Positions 25,969 to 35,415 of a stretch of 64,000 nt of DNA are shown here, piece after piece. The notes under the pieces were generated by a model. That model ran no database searches, had not been told where the DNA came from, and saw nothing but the letters and a program-made list of their open reading frames with translations. Within the stretch, counting starts at the first letter, position 1. Every line of letters begins with the position of its first letter. This DNA is from Paenisporosarcina sp. HGH0030 (GTDB taxonomy: Bacteria; Bacillota; Bacilli; Bacillales_A; Planococcaceae): NCBI RefSeq assembly GCF_000411295.1, contig NZ_KE150421.1, positions 1,432,835-1,496,834 of the forward strand, written 5' to 3'. A program made the translations under genes and the position numbers.

Positions 25969-26002
25969 CAAAAAACCAGAACCCCAAATCAATGGGGTTC
26001 TG
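25969..26002 (-). terminator. Terminator of mgtE
   Basis: CAGAACCCCA and TGGGGTTCTG form a 10-bp stem; on the minus strand it is followed by GTTTTTTGTT. Confidence 0.92.
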
Positions 26003-26014
26003 ATTTTCATTAAG

Positions 26015-27388
26015 CTAAAGTTGTGTGAGAAACATGCTAGCCAATCCTAAATAGATTAAAATGCTGATAATGTCGTTGAGTGTCGTAATAAATGGTCCAG
26101 ACGCCACAGCGGGGTCGATATTCATCCGGTGAATGAGTAACGGAATGAAAGATCCCGATAAGGTAGCAACAAAAATGGAGCCGAAAATTGCTGCCCCGAC
26201 TAACAGTCCAAGCAATAAATCGTGTTGACTGAAAAACACAATGCCCACGCCAAATACCGCACAAACAATACCGGTGATTAGGCCTGTACCCGCTTCACGC
26301 ATCAACAATTTCAATTTGCTTTGTTCGGCGATATCGCCTGTTGCAATCCCCCGAACGGCTACAGCAAGTGCTTGGGTCCCACTATTGCCTGCCATTCCTG
26401 CAATTAACGGAATAAAAACGGCTAAAATGGCAACCTGGTCTAGTGTTTCCTCAAAAATACCCATCAAGTTTGCAGTGAGCATCCCCAAAAACAATAAAAT
26501 GATGAGCCATGGCAACCTTTTTTTTGCTGCTGTTAATGGCCCTTTATCAAATGTATCCATCTCTGATACGGCTGCCAATTTCGAGTAATCATCATTCGCT
26601 TCTTCTTCGAGTACATCTAAAATATCATCAACTGTGATGATTCCAAGTAAATGATTTTGAAAATCTACTACAGGCACTGCCAGGAAATCATAGTCTTTTA
26701 TCATTCTTGCTACTTCTTCCTGATCGTCACTGACTGACACACTTACTACACGTTCATTTCGAATCGTACGTATAAGAGTGTCTTCTTCGGCAATAATTAA
26801 ATCACGTAATGAAACAACTCCCGTCAGCTGGTGATCATCGTTGACGACGAAAAGGTAGTAAATGGTCTCAGCTTCAGGGGCAGCGTTTCGCAAGATGGTC
26901 ATCGCAGAGCGACATGTTGAATTTTCGGGAATTGCTACATATTCGGTCGTCATAATGGATCCGGCCGTATATTCTTCATAATGGAGCAAGTCTTTGATTT
27001 CCTTAGCCGACTCATCATCCATGATAGTCAAATAGCTGGCTACTTGATCTTTGCCCAGCTCATTTAGTACGTCTACAGCATTATCGGCATACATTTCGGA
27101 TAACATATCCGCCGCATACGTATTGTCCATTTCTTTTAGAAAAGGTTCATATTCATCGTCATCGAGTTCAATCGACTGGAAAATTACTGCCATTTCTTTC
27201 GGAGAGAGATACTGATAGATAATTTGCCTGCTGTCAGGTCCCACCTTTTCAAAAAATTGTGCCTGATCATATGGATGAAGCGCTAAAAATTCATCTCTGA
27301 ATTCATCTACTTGTTGGTCAGTCAAAAATGCTAGCAGTTGTTCAGCATCGAATTGGTTTTCTTCGTTATGTTTACGCTCCTCTGTCAT
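26015..27388 (-). CDS. mgtE: Magnesium transporter MgtE
   Basis: 457 residues, full family length. Superhelical N domain (about 1-130), two CBS domains (about 130-255, with GSIMTTEYVAIPENSTC and FLAVPVVDFQNHLLGIITVDDIL), a connecting helix and five C-terminal membrane helices with FIPLIAGMAGNSGTQALAVAVRG. Imports Mg2+ through a channel gated by Mg2+ bound to the cytoplasmic domains. SD AAAGGAGG precedes ATG. Only 90 bp separates it from the divergent prpE, with no room for an M-box riboswitch. Confidence 0.96.
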   Translation of the reverse strand: MTEERKHNEENQFDAEQLLAFLTDQQVDEFRDEFLALHPYDQAQFFEKVGPDSRQIIYQYLSPKEMAVIFQSIELDDDEYEPFLKEMDNTYAADMLSEMYADNAVDVLNELGKDQVASYLTIMDDESAKEIKDLLHYEEYTAGSIMTTEYVAIPENSTCRSAMTILRNAAPEAETIYYLFVVNDDHQLTGVVSLRDLIIAEEDTLIRTIRNERVVSVSVSDDQEEVARMIKDYDFLAVPVVDFQNHLLGIITVDDILDVLEEEANDDYSKLAAVSEMDTFDKGPLTAAKKRLPWLIILLFLGMLTANLMGIFEETLDQVAILAVFIPLIAGMAGNSGTQALAVAVRGIATGDIAEQSKLKLLMREAGTGLITGIVCAVFGVGIVFFSQHDLLLGLLVGAAIFGSIFVATLSGSFIPLLIHRMNIDPAVASGPFITTLNDIISILIYLGLASMFLTQL

Positions 27389-27488
27389 GTATGCCCCCTC
27401 CTTTCTTTGCCCGTTACAATTCTACATTCCCCATTGTATGGGGTAAACTGAAGTTATAGCAAACTATTTTTATAATGAGGTGAACGAA

Positions 27489-28241
27489 TTGTTGTACGAT
27501 ATCGTTGGAGATATCCATGGATGTTACGAAGAACTGACTGCATTGATTGAAAAATTAGGCTATCAACCGACTGAAGAGGGATTCGTTCATCCACATGGAC
27601 GCAAACTCGCCTTTGTCGGAGATGCAGCTGATAGAGGACCGCAATCCTTGGCAGTCCTGAACTTATTGTTTGATTTGCAGGATGCCACGCAATTAATTTA
27701 TTCCCCGGGAAATCATTGCAACAAACTTTATCGCTATTTTAAAGGTCATAAAGTTCAAATTACTCATGGTCTGGAAACGACCGTAGAAGAATTTAAGCAA
27801 TTATCTCCAAATAAACAAGAACCATTTAGAAAGCGATATATTGCTTTTTATGAAGCACTTTCACCCTACCAGCAGCTTGACGATGATCAACTGATTATCG
27901 CTCATGCTGGAATACGCGAAGATATGATCGGTAAACCGATACAAAAAAATATTATTGTTTTTGTCTTATACGGTGATATTTCCGGTAAACAACATGCTGA
28001 TGGTCGTCCAATACGGGGAGATTGGGCCAAACATTATAAAGGTCCTGCATTTATTGTATACGGTCATACACCTACCAAAGAAGCACGCTTCAAAAACCGA
28101 ACAGTGAATATCGACACCGGCTGTGTGTTCGGCGGGAAATTATCTGCCCTTAGATATCCTGAGATGGAAGTGGTTTCAGTACCTTCAATCCAGCCATATG
28201 TAGAAGAAAAATTTCACGACTATGAAAACTATGAAAACTAA
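27489..28241 (+). CDS. prpE: Bis(5'-nucleosyl)-tetraphosphatase PrpE
   Basis: 250 residues of the PPP metallophosphoesterase superfamily: metal ligands in YDIVGDIHGCYEE, FVGDAADRGP and PGNHCNKLYR, later IIAHAGI and YGHTPT. GNHC in place of the usual GNHD/E is typical of the PrpE group. In B. subtilis it hydrolyses Ap4A asymmetrically and affects spore germination. TTG at 27489 (SD GAGGTG, spacing six) is preferred to GTG at 27480, which overlaps the SD. The last four bases overlap the convergent synthase gene. Confidence 0.9.
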   Translation: MLYDIVGDIHGCYEELTALIEKLGYQPTEEGFVHPHGRKLAFVGDAADRGPQSLAVLNLLFDLQDATQLIYSPGNHCNKLYRYFKGHKVQITHGLETTVEEFKQLSPNKQEPFRKRYIAFYEALSPYQQLDDDQLIIAHAGIREDMIGKPIQKNIIVFVLYGDISGKQHADGRPIRGDWAKHYKGPAFIVYGHTPTKEARFKNRTVNIDTGCVFGGKLSALRYPEMEVVSVPSIQPYVEEKFHDYENYEN

Positions 28242-29110
28242 TGGAGTAATTTACTCATATCGTCTGGCAATGGACTCGTAATGGTTAAAATTTCTCCGGT
28301 TAAAGGATGTTTAATATCTACAGATGCACAATGGAGTGCCTGTCGTGTAATTAAGTCCAGTTTCCCCCCGTATAGATCATCTCCCATGATCGGATGACCA
28401 ATATGAGCCAAATGTACACGAATTTGATGAGTTCTTCCCGTGTGCAATAGACATTTCACGTGTGAAAAATGTGAATCATATCGAATGACACTGACATCGG
28501 TATGAGCAAATAGACCATCTTTCCGTACTTCTCTCTCAATAATACTGCTTCCTTTACGTCCAATCGGTTCGATGATTTCTTGTGTCTGTTTCTCGACTCT
28601 GCCGTGAACAATGGCTTCATATGTCTTATTCATGACATGTCCTTGATTCATGATGTGATGGATGTGTCGATTTTTAACTAAACAGACTAAGCCAGATGTA
28701 TCACGGTCTAGTCGAGTCAAAATATGGACTGTCGAAGGAATCGACATTTCTTCATAATAGTGAGCTACATAATTGGCTAACGTGTTTGATGGATGTTCCC
28801 TGGAAGGAATGGTGCTTTGACCAGGCGGTTTATTGACAATCAAGAGGACATCATCTTCGTAAATGATTTCCAGTGGACCTTCTTGGCGAATCAGCCCTGC
28901 ACTCACTTCTTCATAAGGAAAAAGAACGGTCACTACATCCCCAACTGAAAGTGGATGTCTGACCGTTTTTTCTTGTCCATTTACTAGTAAGGAACCGCCG
29001 TCAAATTTAATTGATGTTAAAGTGCGTTTGGAAATCCCCCATTTACCTAGGGCTTCACGAAGTAATATAGGCTCTGTTGCGTTAAATAGTAAATGAAATT
29101 GTTTATACAT
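28238..29110 (-). CDS. yjbO: RluD-type pseudouridine synthase (YjbO)
   Basis: 290 residues: an S4-like RNA-binding start ([30 protein letters not shown] read across residues 18-47), then the RluA/RluD catalytic domain with the Asp in [11 protein letters not shown] and [27 protein letters not shown]. It converts uridines to pseudouridine in RNA (probably 23S rRNA); the exact site cannot be read. ATG at 29110 overlaps the nadK end by eight bases and has no good SD, so it is likely translated by coupling; a TTG 20 codons further upstream is less likely. Confidence 0.9.
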   Translation of the reverse strand: MYKQFHLLFNATEPILLREALGKWGISKRTLTSIKFDGGSLLVNGQEKTVRHPLSVGDVVTVLFPYEEVSAGLIRQEGPLEIIYEDDVLLIVNKPPGQSTIPSREHPSNTLANYVAHYYEEMSIPSTVHILTRLDRDTSGLVCLVKNRHIHHIMNQGHVMNKTYEAIVHGRVEKQTQEIIEPIGRKGSSIIEREVRKDGLFAHTDVSVIRYDSHFSHVKCLLHTGRTHQIRVHLAHIGHPIMGDDLYGGKLDLITRQALHCASVDIKHPLTGEILTITSPLPDDMSKLLH

Positions 29111-29903
29111 CGCTGTCGATAAATGAATCGTGTACACGTTTCCAGAAAGGAAATGGACGGAATCGAGCAAATCGCACTTTTTCTTTTGCTACACGATATT
29201 GGATGGATTTTACGTCTTTATGGAGCAATTGCAAATGATCAATCGTCACCATGAAATCGACGGCCTTCACTGGTTTCAAAACGCATGTATGATGTGATGG
29301 TAAAACCAGAGGAGCGCCGACTGTACGGAAGACCCGATTGTTGATGGACGCCATTTCCGTCAACTGCATCGCTTCCAAAGATGGGTGAATAATTGCTCCA
29401 CCAAGCGCTTTATTGTAGGCGGTACTTCCTGAAGGTGTCGACATACATAACCCATCGCCACGGAAACGTTCGAAATGGCTGTCATTCAGTTCGACATCCA
29501 TCACCAATGTCACATCAGGAGATTTGATTGTGCTTTCATTTAAAGCCAAATAAACACTTTCTTCATCCGTATTACGATAATTAATTGTCGCTTCCAGCAA
29601 AGGATATTGAATCACTTCGAATTCTTTTTTGGCAATGGAAATCACCAACTTCTCGATTTCAGCTGGTTTCCAATCTGCATAAAATCCTAAATGACCTGTA
29701 TGAATTCCAACAAAGGCTACTTTCGACAATTGTTCACTATAGCGATGAAACGCGTGCAACAATGTCCCATCTCCACCTATTGAAATCACGATATCAGGTG
29801 ACTCTTCATCCCACACCAGTCCAAAATCCGACAAGTAGGTTTTGGCATTGGCCATCAATTCGTTTGAGTGTGCATCATTCCTTGATTGAATGGCAAATTT
29901 CAT
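29103..29903 (-). CDS. nadK: NAD kinase
   Basis: 266 residues with the NAD kinase signatures [15 protein letters not shown] (GGDG motif) and [17 protein letters not shown]. Phosphorylates NAD+ to NADP+. It equals B. subtilis YjbN (NadF/PpnKA). It overlaps relQ by four bases (ATGA) and the synthase gene by eight, forming a tight relQ-nadK-yjbO operon that ties alarmone and NADP synthesis together. Confidence 0.95.
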   Translation of the reverse strand: MKFAIQSRNDAHSNELMANAKTYLSDFGLVWDEESPDIVISIGGDGTLLHAFHRYSEQLSKVAFVGIHTGHLGFYADWKPAEIEKLVISIAKKEFEVIQYPLLEATINYRNTDEESVYLALNESTIKSPDVTLVMDVELNDSHFERFRGDGLCMSTPSGSTAYNKALGGAIIHPSLEAMQLTEMASINNRVFRTVGAPLVLPSHHTCVLKPVKAVDFMVTIDHLQLLHKDVKSIQYRVAKEKVRFARFRPFPFWKRVHDSFIDSDV

Positions 29904-30580
29904 AAATGCTTCGACCTACCTTCCCCAGAGTTAGATGGGAAATTCGCATTTCCACTCTCTTTATATTCACTGAAATATTTTTGTGCTTCCTGGATTTCAT
30001 CACGGATTAGTGACATCTCTTCATCTAAACGAAATGCTGCTTCAGCTGCACTTTGCAAGCGGTTTTTTATTTCTTCGGGAAATAATCCCTTATATTTGTA
30101 GTTTAACGAATGTTCAATGGATGCCCAAAAATTCATTGCCAACGTGCGGATTTGAATTTCCACCAGGATATGAATTTTCCCATGAATGGTTTGGACGGGA
30201 TATTCAACAATCATGTGATATGAACGGTAGCCACTTGGTTTCTCATGTGAGATATAATCACGTTCTTCAACCACTTTGATATCGTGACGATTACGCAGTA
30301 ACTCTACCACTGTCTCTATGTCATCAACGAATTGACACATGATGCGCAACCCTGCAATATCTTGCAGTTCATTAACTAGTATGGCAGAGGGCTCGAAAGC
30401 AATTCCTTTTTCAAGTGTTTTATCATAGATACTTGCAAGAGGTTTCACACGGCCAGTAACAAACTCAATTGGTGAGTTTGTATTTGCTATTTCATATTGC
30501 GTCCGCATACCCTTTAATTTTATTTTCAATTCATCTACTGCTTGCTTATAAGGCTCTAAAAAACGTCTCCATTGCCCCAT
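29900..30580 (-). CDS. relQ: Small alarmone synthetase RelQ/SasB
   Basis: 226 residues, single (p)ppGpp synthetase domain with no hydrolase domain: [46 protein letters not shown] and [24 protein letters not shown]. It transfers pyrophosphate from ATP to GDP/GTP. C-terminal helices ([19 protein letters not shown]) mediate tetramer formation in relatives. Corresponds to B. subtilis YjbM. First gene of the three-gene operon with nadK and yjbO. Confidence 0.96.
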   Translation of the reverse strand: MGQWRRFLEPYKQAVDELKIKLKGMRTQYEIANTNSPIEFVTGRVKPLASIYDKTLEKGIAFEPSAILVNELQDIAGLRIMCQFVDDIETVVELLRNRHDIKVVEERDYISHEKPSGYRSYHMIVEYPVQTIHGKIHILVEIQIRTLAMNFWASIEHSLNYKYKGLFPEEIKNRLQSAAEAAFRLDEEMSLIRDEIQEAQKYFSEYKESGNANFPSNSGEGRSKHL

Positions 30581-30626
30581 GACCAGTCCCCCTTGCCAAT
30601 GCTATCTTCGTGAATTTATTATGAAT

Positions 30627-31013
30627 TCAATTTGCAGCCAGTTGTTCTTTAAAAGCTTCTTCTACTGCATTTGCAAATTCTTCACCGTAATTGTGATTTC
30701 CTTCGATATTGAAGATCAGCATATTTAATTCTTCTCTGAAATTATCAAGCACAATATCCGTCTTTCCCCAAACTAACACTGGGTCCTTGTCTGCACCAAG
30801 TGACACTGCCAGTAATGGCCACACTGTTTTGGGAAATAGAACATATGTATACCCATCGGAGTCATCCATTAAATAAACGAATGCATTCTCATCTGAATCA
30901 GTGATTAACTGACCAGCCGCTTTTACTTCCTGATTGGTTGGATCTTCTTGCAATAAAAAACGGATATCGTTTTCATTTTGCACGCCGCTATCGACAATAT
31001 AAGTTTTACGCAA
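30627..31013 (-). CDS. yjbL: UPF0738 family protein YjbL
   Basis: 128 residues matching the YjbL/UPF0738 pattern: a mixed alpha/beta protein with DENAFVYLMDDSDGYTYVLFP, VWPLLAVSLGADKDPVL and a C-terminal helix NAVEEAFKEQL. The function is unknown. TTG start with GGAAGAG nine bases upstream. It lies between relQ and yjbK as in B. subtilis. Confidence 0.85.
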   Translation of the reverse strand: MRKTYIVDSGVQNENDIRFLLQEDPTNQEVKAAGQLITDSDENAFVYLMDDSDGYTYVLFPKTVWPLLAVSLGADKDPVLVWGKTDIVLDNFREELNMLIFNIEGNHNYGEEFANAVEEAFKEQLAAN

Positions 31014-31121
31014 TGTTTGCTCTTCCTTTCAATCTTTACTACCCCATATTTTATCATAGGTTCCCATATGTTGCAGTTTGCAATTTTTTCAGCATAATAA
31101 GAAGGAAGGTGGTGAATCACG

Positions 31122-31694
31122 ATGTCCATTCAAAAAGAAATAGAATTTAAAAATCTGTTGGAAAAAGAAGAGTTTCATAATTTATGCCGTGAATTTGGCG
31201 TATCTGAGCATGACTTTCGCATGCAGACAAACACATACTTCGACACGAAGGATTTTCAGTTACGTGATGCTTACATGGGATTTCGTTTACGAGTCGTTGG
31301 ACAGCGCACTGAATTAACCTTAAAAGCACCTGGTGAAAATAAACATACCATGATTGAAACTACACGCCTGTTAAGTGCAACAGAAAAAGATGAAATTTTG
31401 CAAAACGGCTTTATTATGCCCCAATCTTACAGTGAATTCCAGTCTTTACCCGAGGTTCTATTCGCATTTGGATCTCTTCATACACATCGTGTAGAAATTC
31501 CGTATCAAGATGGCTTGCTCGTATTGGATCGCTCCGACTATTTGGGGAAGACAGATTATGAAGTTGAATTTGAAGTGAATGATTATTTAAGTGGACAACA
31601 TAGCTTTAATGAAATGCTTTCAACTTATAGAATTCCAATTCGTAAAACACCAAAAAAAATTGCCCGGTTCATGAAAGCGGCTCAACATAAATAA
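31122..31694 (+). CDS. yjbK: CYTH domain protein YjbK
   Basis: 190 residues of the CYTH (triphosphate tunnel) fold: the ExExK signature in KEIEFKNLL, TNTYFDTKDFQLRDAYMGFRLRV and RTELTLKAPGE. YjbK proteins are predicted inorganic triphosphatases or nucleotide-binding proteins; the substrate is unproven. Divergent from yjbL. SD GGAAGGTGG precedes ATG. Confidence 0.9.
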   Translation: MSIQKEIEFKNLLEKEEFHNLCREFGVSEHDFRMQTNTYFDTKDFQLRDAYMGFRLRVVGQRTELTLKAPGENKHTMIETTRLLSATEKDEILQNGFIMPQSYSEFQSLPEVLFAFGSLHTHRVEIPYQDGLLVLDRSDYLGKTDYEVEFEVNDYLSGQHSFNEMLSTYRIPIRKTPKKIARFMKAAQHK

Positions 31695-31850
31695 ACTGTA
31701 TGAATAGTAATACCGCTTGTACATTTATAAACTTGCATTCGTTGTTACGAAAATAAAATTGTATGTAAGAATTAACAAAATCGATTTGTTTGAGAAATAT
31801 ACGTGAGGTTGATAGAATGGGAATACAGCGCAAGCAAAGGAGTTTATAAA

Positions 31851-32249
31851 ATGACCCGAAAACCTATTATTCCTTATGAGGAAATTGGTCCGGATAAATT
31901 GTCGCAACTTGTTGATGCATTTTACGAGAGAGTCGCGGCACACCCAAAGCTTAAGCCTATATTTCCAGATGACTTGACGGAAACAGCTCGTAAACAAAAA
32001 CAATTTTTGACACAATATTTAGGTGGACCTAATATTTATTCACAAGAACACGGACACCCGATGTTACGTGCCCGACATATGCCTTTCCCTATCACACCAG
32101 ACAGAGCACAAGCATGGCTTGAGTGTATGCATGATGCAATGGATGAGGTCGAGTTAGAAGGAAAAATCCGTGACGACTTTTATCATCGCCTTGTGCTAAC
32201 GGCTCATCATATGACGAACCGGCCAGATCAAGAGGAGGAAATCGAGTGA
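31851..32249 (+). CDS. yjbI: Truncated hemoglobin YjbI
   Basis: 132 residues, group II truncated globin: YEEIGPDKLSQLVDAFYERV, FLTQYLGGPNIYSQEHGHPMLRARHMPFPI with the proximal His in RARHMPFPI, and AWLECMHDAMDE. Binds heme and O2; in B. subtilis it protects the adaptor YjbH from aggregation. ATG at 31851 with AAAGGAG is chosen over an upstream open frame. Its stop overlaps the spxH GTG (GTGA), so the two proteins are made together, fitting their partnership. Confidence 0.93.
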   Translation: MTRKPIIPYEEIGPDKLSQLVDAFYERVAAHPKLKPIFPDDLTETARKQKQFLTQYLGGPNIYSQEHGHPMLRARHMPFPITPDRAQAWLECMHDAMDEVELEGKIRDDFYHRLVLTAHHMTNRPDQEEEIE

Positions 32250-33058
32250 ATAACTTGCAGATTCCGCCCGAAGCGATAGTTTCTACGAGTTCAACAAAGC
32301 CAATTGAGCTTTACGCATTTATTGACCCACTCTGCTCTTCATGCTTTGATTTACAACCGATTGTGCGAAAATTACAAGTCGAATATGAACAATATTTCAC
32401 GTTACGTGTAGTACTTAGTACGAAGCTTTCTACTCTTAATTCATTTTGTGCAAATGATTCGGTAGATGCCGATGATTTTACACATCCAGCACTTCCCTCT
32501 GTTGCCATTAAAGCTGCGGAGCTACAAGGTAAACGAGCTGGAGTCCGATATCTTCAAAAACTTCAAGAACAGTTTTTCTTGGATACAAAAAACGTTGCTT
32601 CATTTACAAGCCTCATAGCAATTGCGGAAGAAGCACAGTTGGATGTAGAAGAATTCAAGTCAGATATTCAGTCAAAAGAAGCCACCCGCGCCTTTCAATG
32701 CGATCTCCATATCAGTCGGGAAATGGAAGTCAGTGAATCGCCTAGCATGGTATTTTTCAATGAACATATTGAGGATGAAGGACTGAAAGTGTGTGGTGTG
32801 TATTCTTACGAAGTATACGAGAAAATTTTGGCTGAGATGTTGGATATGGAACTAAGTCCTCAAGAACCACCCACACTAGATGAACTTTTTATACGCTATC
32901 ATACATTGTCTACTAAAGAAATCGCTTCCATTTACGGTGTGACAAACTATGCCGCGGAGCGAGAATTAAAAAAACGAACACTACTACAGCAACTTGAACG
33001 CATTCCATTGGCAGATACAAATCAATGGAGACTCAAATCTTATATGCAAAAAGCGTGA
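32246..33058 (+). CDS. spxH: ClpXP adaptor protein SpxH
   Basis: 270 residues, DsbA/FrnE-like thioredoxin fold with CSSCFDLQP (CxxC) near the N-terminus and a C-terminal winged region (LSTKEIASIYGVTNYAAERELKKR across residues 223-246). SpxH (YjbH) delivers Spx to ClpXP for degradation; its activity is inhibited under thiol stress. The GTG start overlaps the yjbI stop, with GAGGAGG upstream. The substrate gene spx lies 4.6 kb away in this window. A strong terminator follows. Confidence 0.93.
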   Translation: MNNLQIPPEAIVSTSSTKPIELYAFIDPLCSSCFDLQPIVRKLQVEYEQYFTLRVVLSTKLSTLNSFCANDSVDADDFTHPALPSVAIKAAELQGKRAGVRYLQKLQEQFFLDTKNVASFTSLIAIAEEAQLDVEEFKSDIQSKEATRAFQCDLHISREMEVSESPSMVFFNEHIEDEGLKVCGVYSYEVYEKILAEMLDMELSPQEPPTLDELFIRYHTLSTKEIASIYGVTNYAAERELKKRTLLQQLERIPLADTNQWRLKSYMQKA

Positions 33059-33113
33059 AACCTCCCTTTAAATAGGGCATATACTTTATAAAAACTATCC
33101 AAAGACAAAAGTA

Positions 33114-33161
33114 ACTGCCCCCCACTTGTTAAACACAACTAACAAGTGGGGGGCAGTTTTT
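33114..33161 (+). terminator. Terminator of yjbI-spxH
   Basis: ACTGCCCCCCACTTGTT and AACAAGTGGGGGGCAGT form a 17-bp stem followed by TTTTT. Confidence 0.95.
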
Positions 33162-33187
33162 ATGGAGATATATCCATTAAACATGGT

Positions 33188-33223
33188 TTGGCTCATGCGG
33201 AACAGGCTGCTAGCGCAAATGTA
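33188..33223. repeat. Dispersed repeat with TTGGCTNATGCGG start
   Basis: TTGGCTCATGCGGAACAG, then GCTGCTAGCGCAAATGTA. A close copy is at 40538-40573 and a rearranged one at 60409-60436 (minus), all in intergenic DNA. Confidence 0.7.
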
Positions 33224-33256
33224 AGATAAACATCAGTATAGTTCTAGAAAAAAATA

Positions 33257-33292
33257 AAGAACCGTCCTTCCATTTCTGGAGTGACGGTTCTT
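33257..33292. terminator. Terminator-like hairpin
   Basis: AAAGAACCGTC and GACGGTTCTTT form an 11-bp stem with a 14-base loop and a T run. The remainder of 33300-33496 shows no gene. Confidence 0.7.
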
Positions 33293-33496
33293 TTCACAAA
33301 GGGGATGGGAGAAATGTTCACGTTCAAACAAAGGGGTGTATGTTTGTGTGTGATTTATTTCACATTTAAACGATATCATGACATAACGAGTAAATCAATC
33401 CTTCACAATCTTTTTCACAAAATCGTCATAAGGTAAGCGCTTCCAGTAAAATGCGATTCTATTTCTACCATTTGAATGATATACCGATATAACTAA

Positions 33497-33526
33497 AACA
33501 CCTCCATCTATTTCAGATGGAGGTGG
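33497..33526 (-). terminator. Terminator of pepF
   Basis: CACCTCCATCT and AGATGGAGGTG form an 11-bp stem; the minus strand continues with TTTTAG. Confidence 0.88.
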
Positions 33527-33533
33527 ATAATGA

Positions 33534-35351
33534 TTATTTTAATAACAAACTTTCAAGTTCAGCTAGCTTCTCTTCAAACACTTTACACGCTTCTTCAATC
33601 GGTGCAGCGGATGTCATATCAACTCCTGCTTTTTTCAGCACTTCAATCGGCGTATCTGAGCATCCCGCTTTCAGGAATTGGTTGATATAGCGATCAACTG
33701 CTGGTTGACCTTCAGAAAGGATTAGATTGCTCAAAGCTACTGCTGCACTGTAACCAGTCGAATATTGATATACATAATAATTGTAATAGAAATGTGGGAT
33801 ACGAGCCCATTCCAGACCGATTTCTTCATCAACAACCAAGTCGTCACCAAAGTATTTTTTATTCAAATCATAATAAACTTCAGTCAACTTATCTGCTGTC
33901 AATGCTTCCCCGTCTTGGTTCATTTTATGAATCAAATGCTCAAACTCAGCGAACATCGTTTGACGGAATACAGTACCTCGGAACCCTTCCAACCAATAGT
34001 TCAGCAAGTAAATTCGTTTTTGCTCGTCTTCAATTGTGTTTAACATATATTCGTTCAATAATGCTTCATTACACGTTGATGCAACTTCAGCTACAAATAT
34101 AGAATAGTCCCCATAAATAAATGGTTGATTTGCGCGTGAATAATAGCTGTGAAGGCTATGACCAAACTCATGGGAAAGTGTGAATAAATTATTTACATTA
34201 TCCTGCCAGTTCATTAGTACATAAGGATTTGTTCCATATGCACCAGAAGAATATGCACCTGAACGTTTTCCTTTATTCTCTACAACATCCACCCAACGAT
34301 TTTCCAATCCTTGTTTGGCAATCGATACATACTCTTCACCAAGTGGCGCAAAGCTCTTAAGCATAATTTCTTTTGCTTCTTCATAAGGAATTTCCATCTT
34401 TGCTTCTTTAACTAATGGTGTGTAAAGATCCCACATATGCAATTCGTCGACACCTAATACTTTCTTGCGCAAAGAGACGTAACGTTGTAATAAGTGCAAG
34501 TTCTTATTTACGGTATCAACCAAGTTATCATACACTTGCTCAGGAATATGATTTTCAGACATTGCAGCGTGACGTGCAGAAGTATAATTACGAACTCGAG
34601 CATTCACGTTATCGCGTTTAACATTCCCAGCTAATGTTGAAGCGAATGTGTTTCGGAACTTTCCGTAAGTACCATACATGGCACGGAAAGCATCTTCACG
34701 CACTCGACGATCAGAGCTCTCAAGTAAGCGGCTGTATCGACCGTGGGTCAATTCCAGATCTTCCCCATTTTCATCTTTAATCGTAGGGAATTCTAAATCG
34801 GCATTGTTCAACATTCCAAATGTTTCAGATGAAGCATTTGCCACTTCCGCGAATTGAGCCAATAACGCTTCTTGTTCTGCAGGAAGAACATGTGGACGCA
34901 TTTCATTAATTTCTTTTAATACTTGTTTATATAATTTCAAACCTTCATGTTCTTCTACATAATCTTTGACTTTCGCTTCATCCAACGCCAATAGTTCTGG
35001 TGTCATGAAAGATAAACCTGTTGATACTTTTACAAGCAAAGTCTTAATACGGCTGTCCATTGCTTGGTAGTGGCTATTTGTTGTATCTTGATCGTAACGC
35101 ATGTGAGAGTAAGTATATAAGCGATAGATACGCTCCAACACTTCATCTTTATACGTAAAAGCATTGAAAAGAGCTTCTGCCCCGTTCTCAAAGGTACCTT
35201 TAAATGTTTCTGCTTTTTCTGCGAGCCCACTTACTTCTTTGTATTCACTTTCCCATGCTTCATCGCTAGAGAAAATGTCTTCAAGCTTCCATGTCAAATC
35301 TGTTGGTACTTCACTACGTGATAAAATTTTGTTTTTTGTTTCTGTCGTCAT
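33534..35351 (-). CDS. pepF: Oligoendopeptidase F
   Basis: 605 residues, M3B metallopeptidase. The zinc-binding HExxH is in TLSHEFGHSLHSYY, with the third ligand in FVAEVASTCNEAL. Cleaves oligopeptides of about 7-17 residues in the cytoplasm. It equals B. subtilis YjbG and keeps its place between spxH and coiA. The peptide importer Opp encoded nearby may supply substrates. SD GGGGGA precedes ATG. Confidence 0.96.
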   Translation of the reverse strand: MTTETKNKILSRSEVPTDLTWKLEDIFSSDEAWESEYKEVSGLAEKAETFKGTFENGAEALFNAFTYKDEVLERIYRLYTYSHMRYDQDTTNSHYQAMDSRIKTLLVKVSTGLSFMTPELLALDEAKVKDYVEEHEGLKLYKQVLKEINEMRPHVLPAEQEALLAQFAEVANASSETFGMLNNADLEFPTIKDENGEDLELTHGRYSRLLESSDRRVREDAFRAMYGTYGKFRNTFASTLAGNVKRDNVNARVRNYTSARHAAMSENHIPEQVYDNLVDTVNKNLHLLQRYVSLRKKVLGVDELHMWDLYTPLVKEAKMEIPYEEAKEIMLKSFAPLGEEYVSIAKQGLENRWVDVVENKGKRSGAYSSGAYGTNPYVLMNWQDNVNNLFTLSHEFGHSLHSYYSRANQPFIYGDYSIFVAEVASTCNEALLNEYMLNTIEDEQKRIYLLNYWLEGFRGTVFRQTMFAEFEHLIHKMNQDGEALTADKLTEVYYDLNKKYFGDDLVVDEEIGLEWARIPHFYYNYYVYQYSTGYSAAVALSNLILSEGQPAVDRYINQFLKAGCSDTPIEVLKKAGVDMTSAAPIEEACKVFEEKLAELESLLLK

Positions 35352-35415
35352 TTCCGTTCCCCCTTGAGTCGATTTGATAGAAAAATCGAATAACTTCTAT
35401 ATTTTCTCAATTTTC

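Noticed and set aside
27389-27488. M-box riboswitch for mgtE
   Set aside because: The gap is under 100 bp and contains only a short CCCCAT/ATGGGG hairpin.
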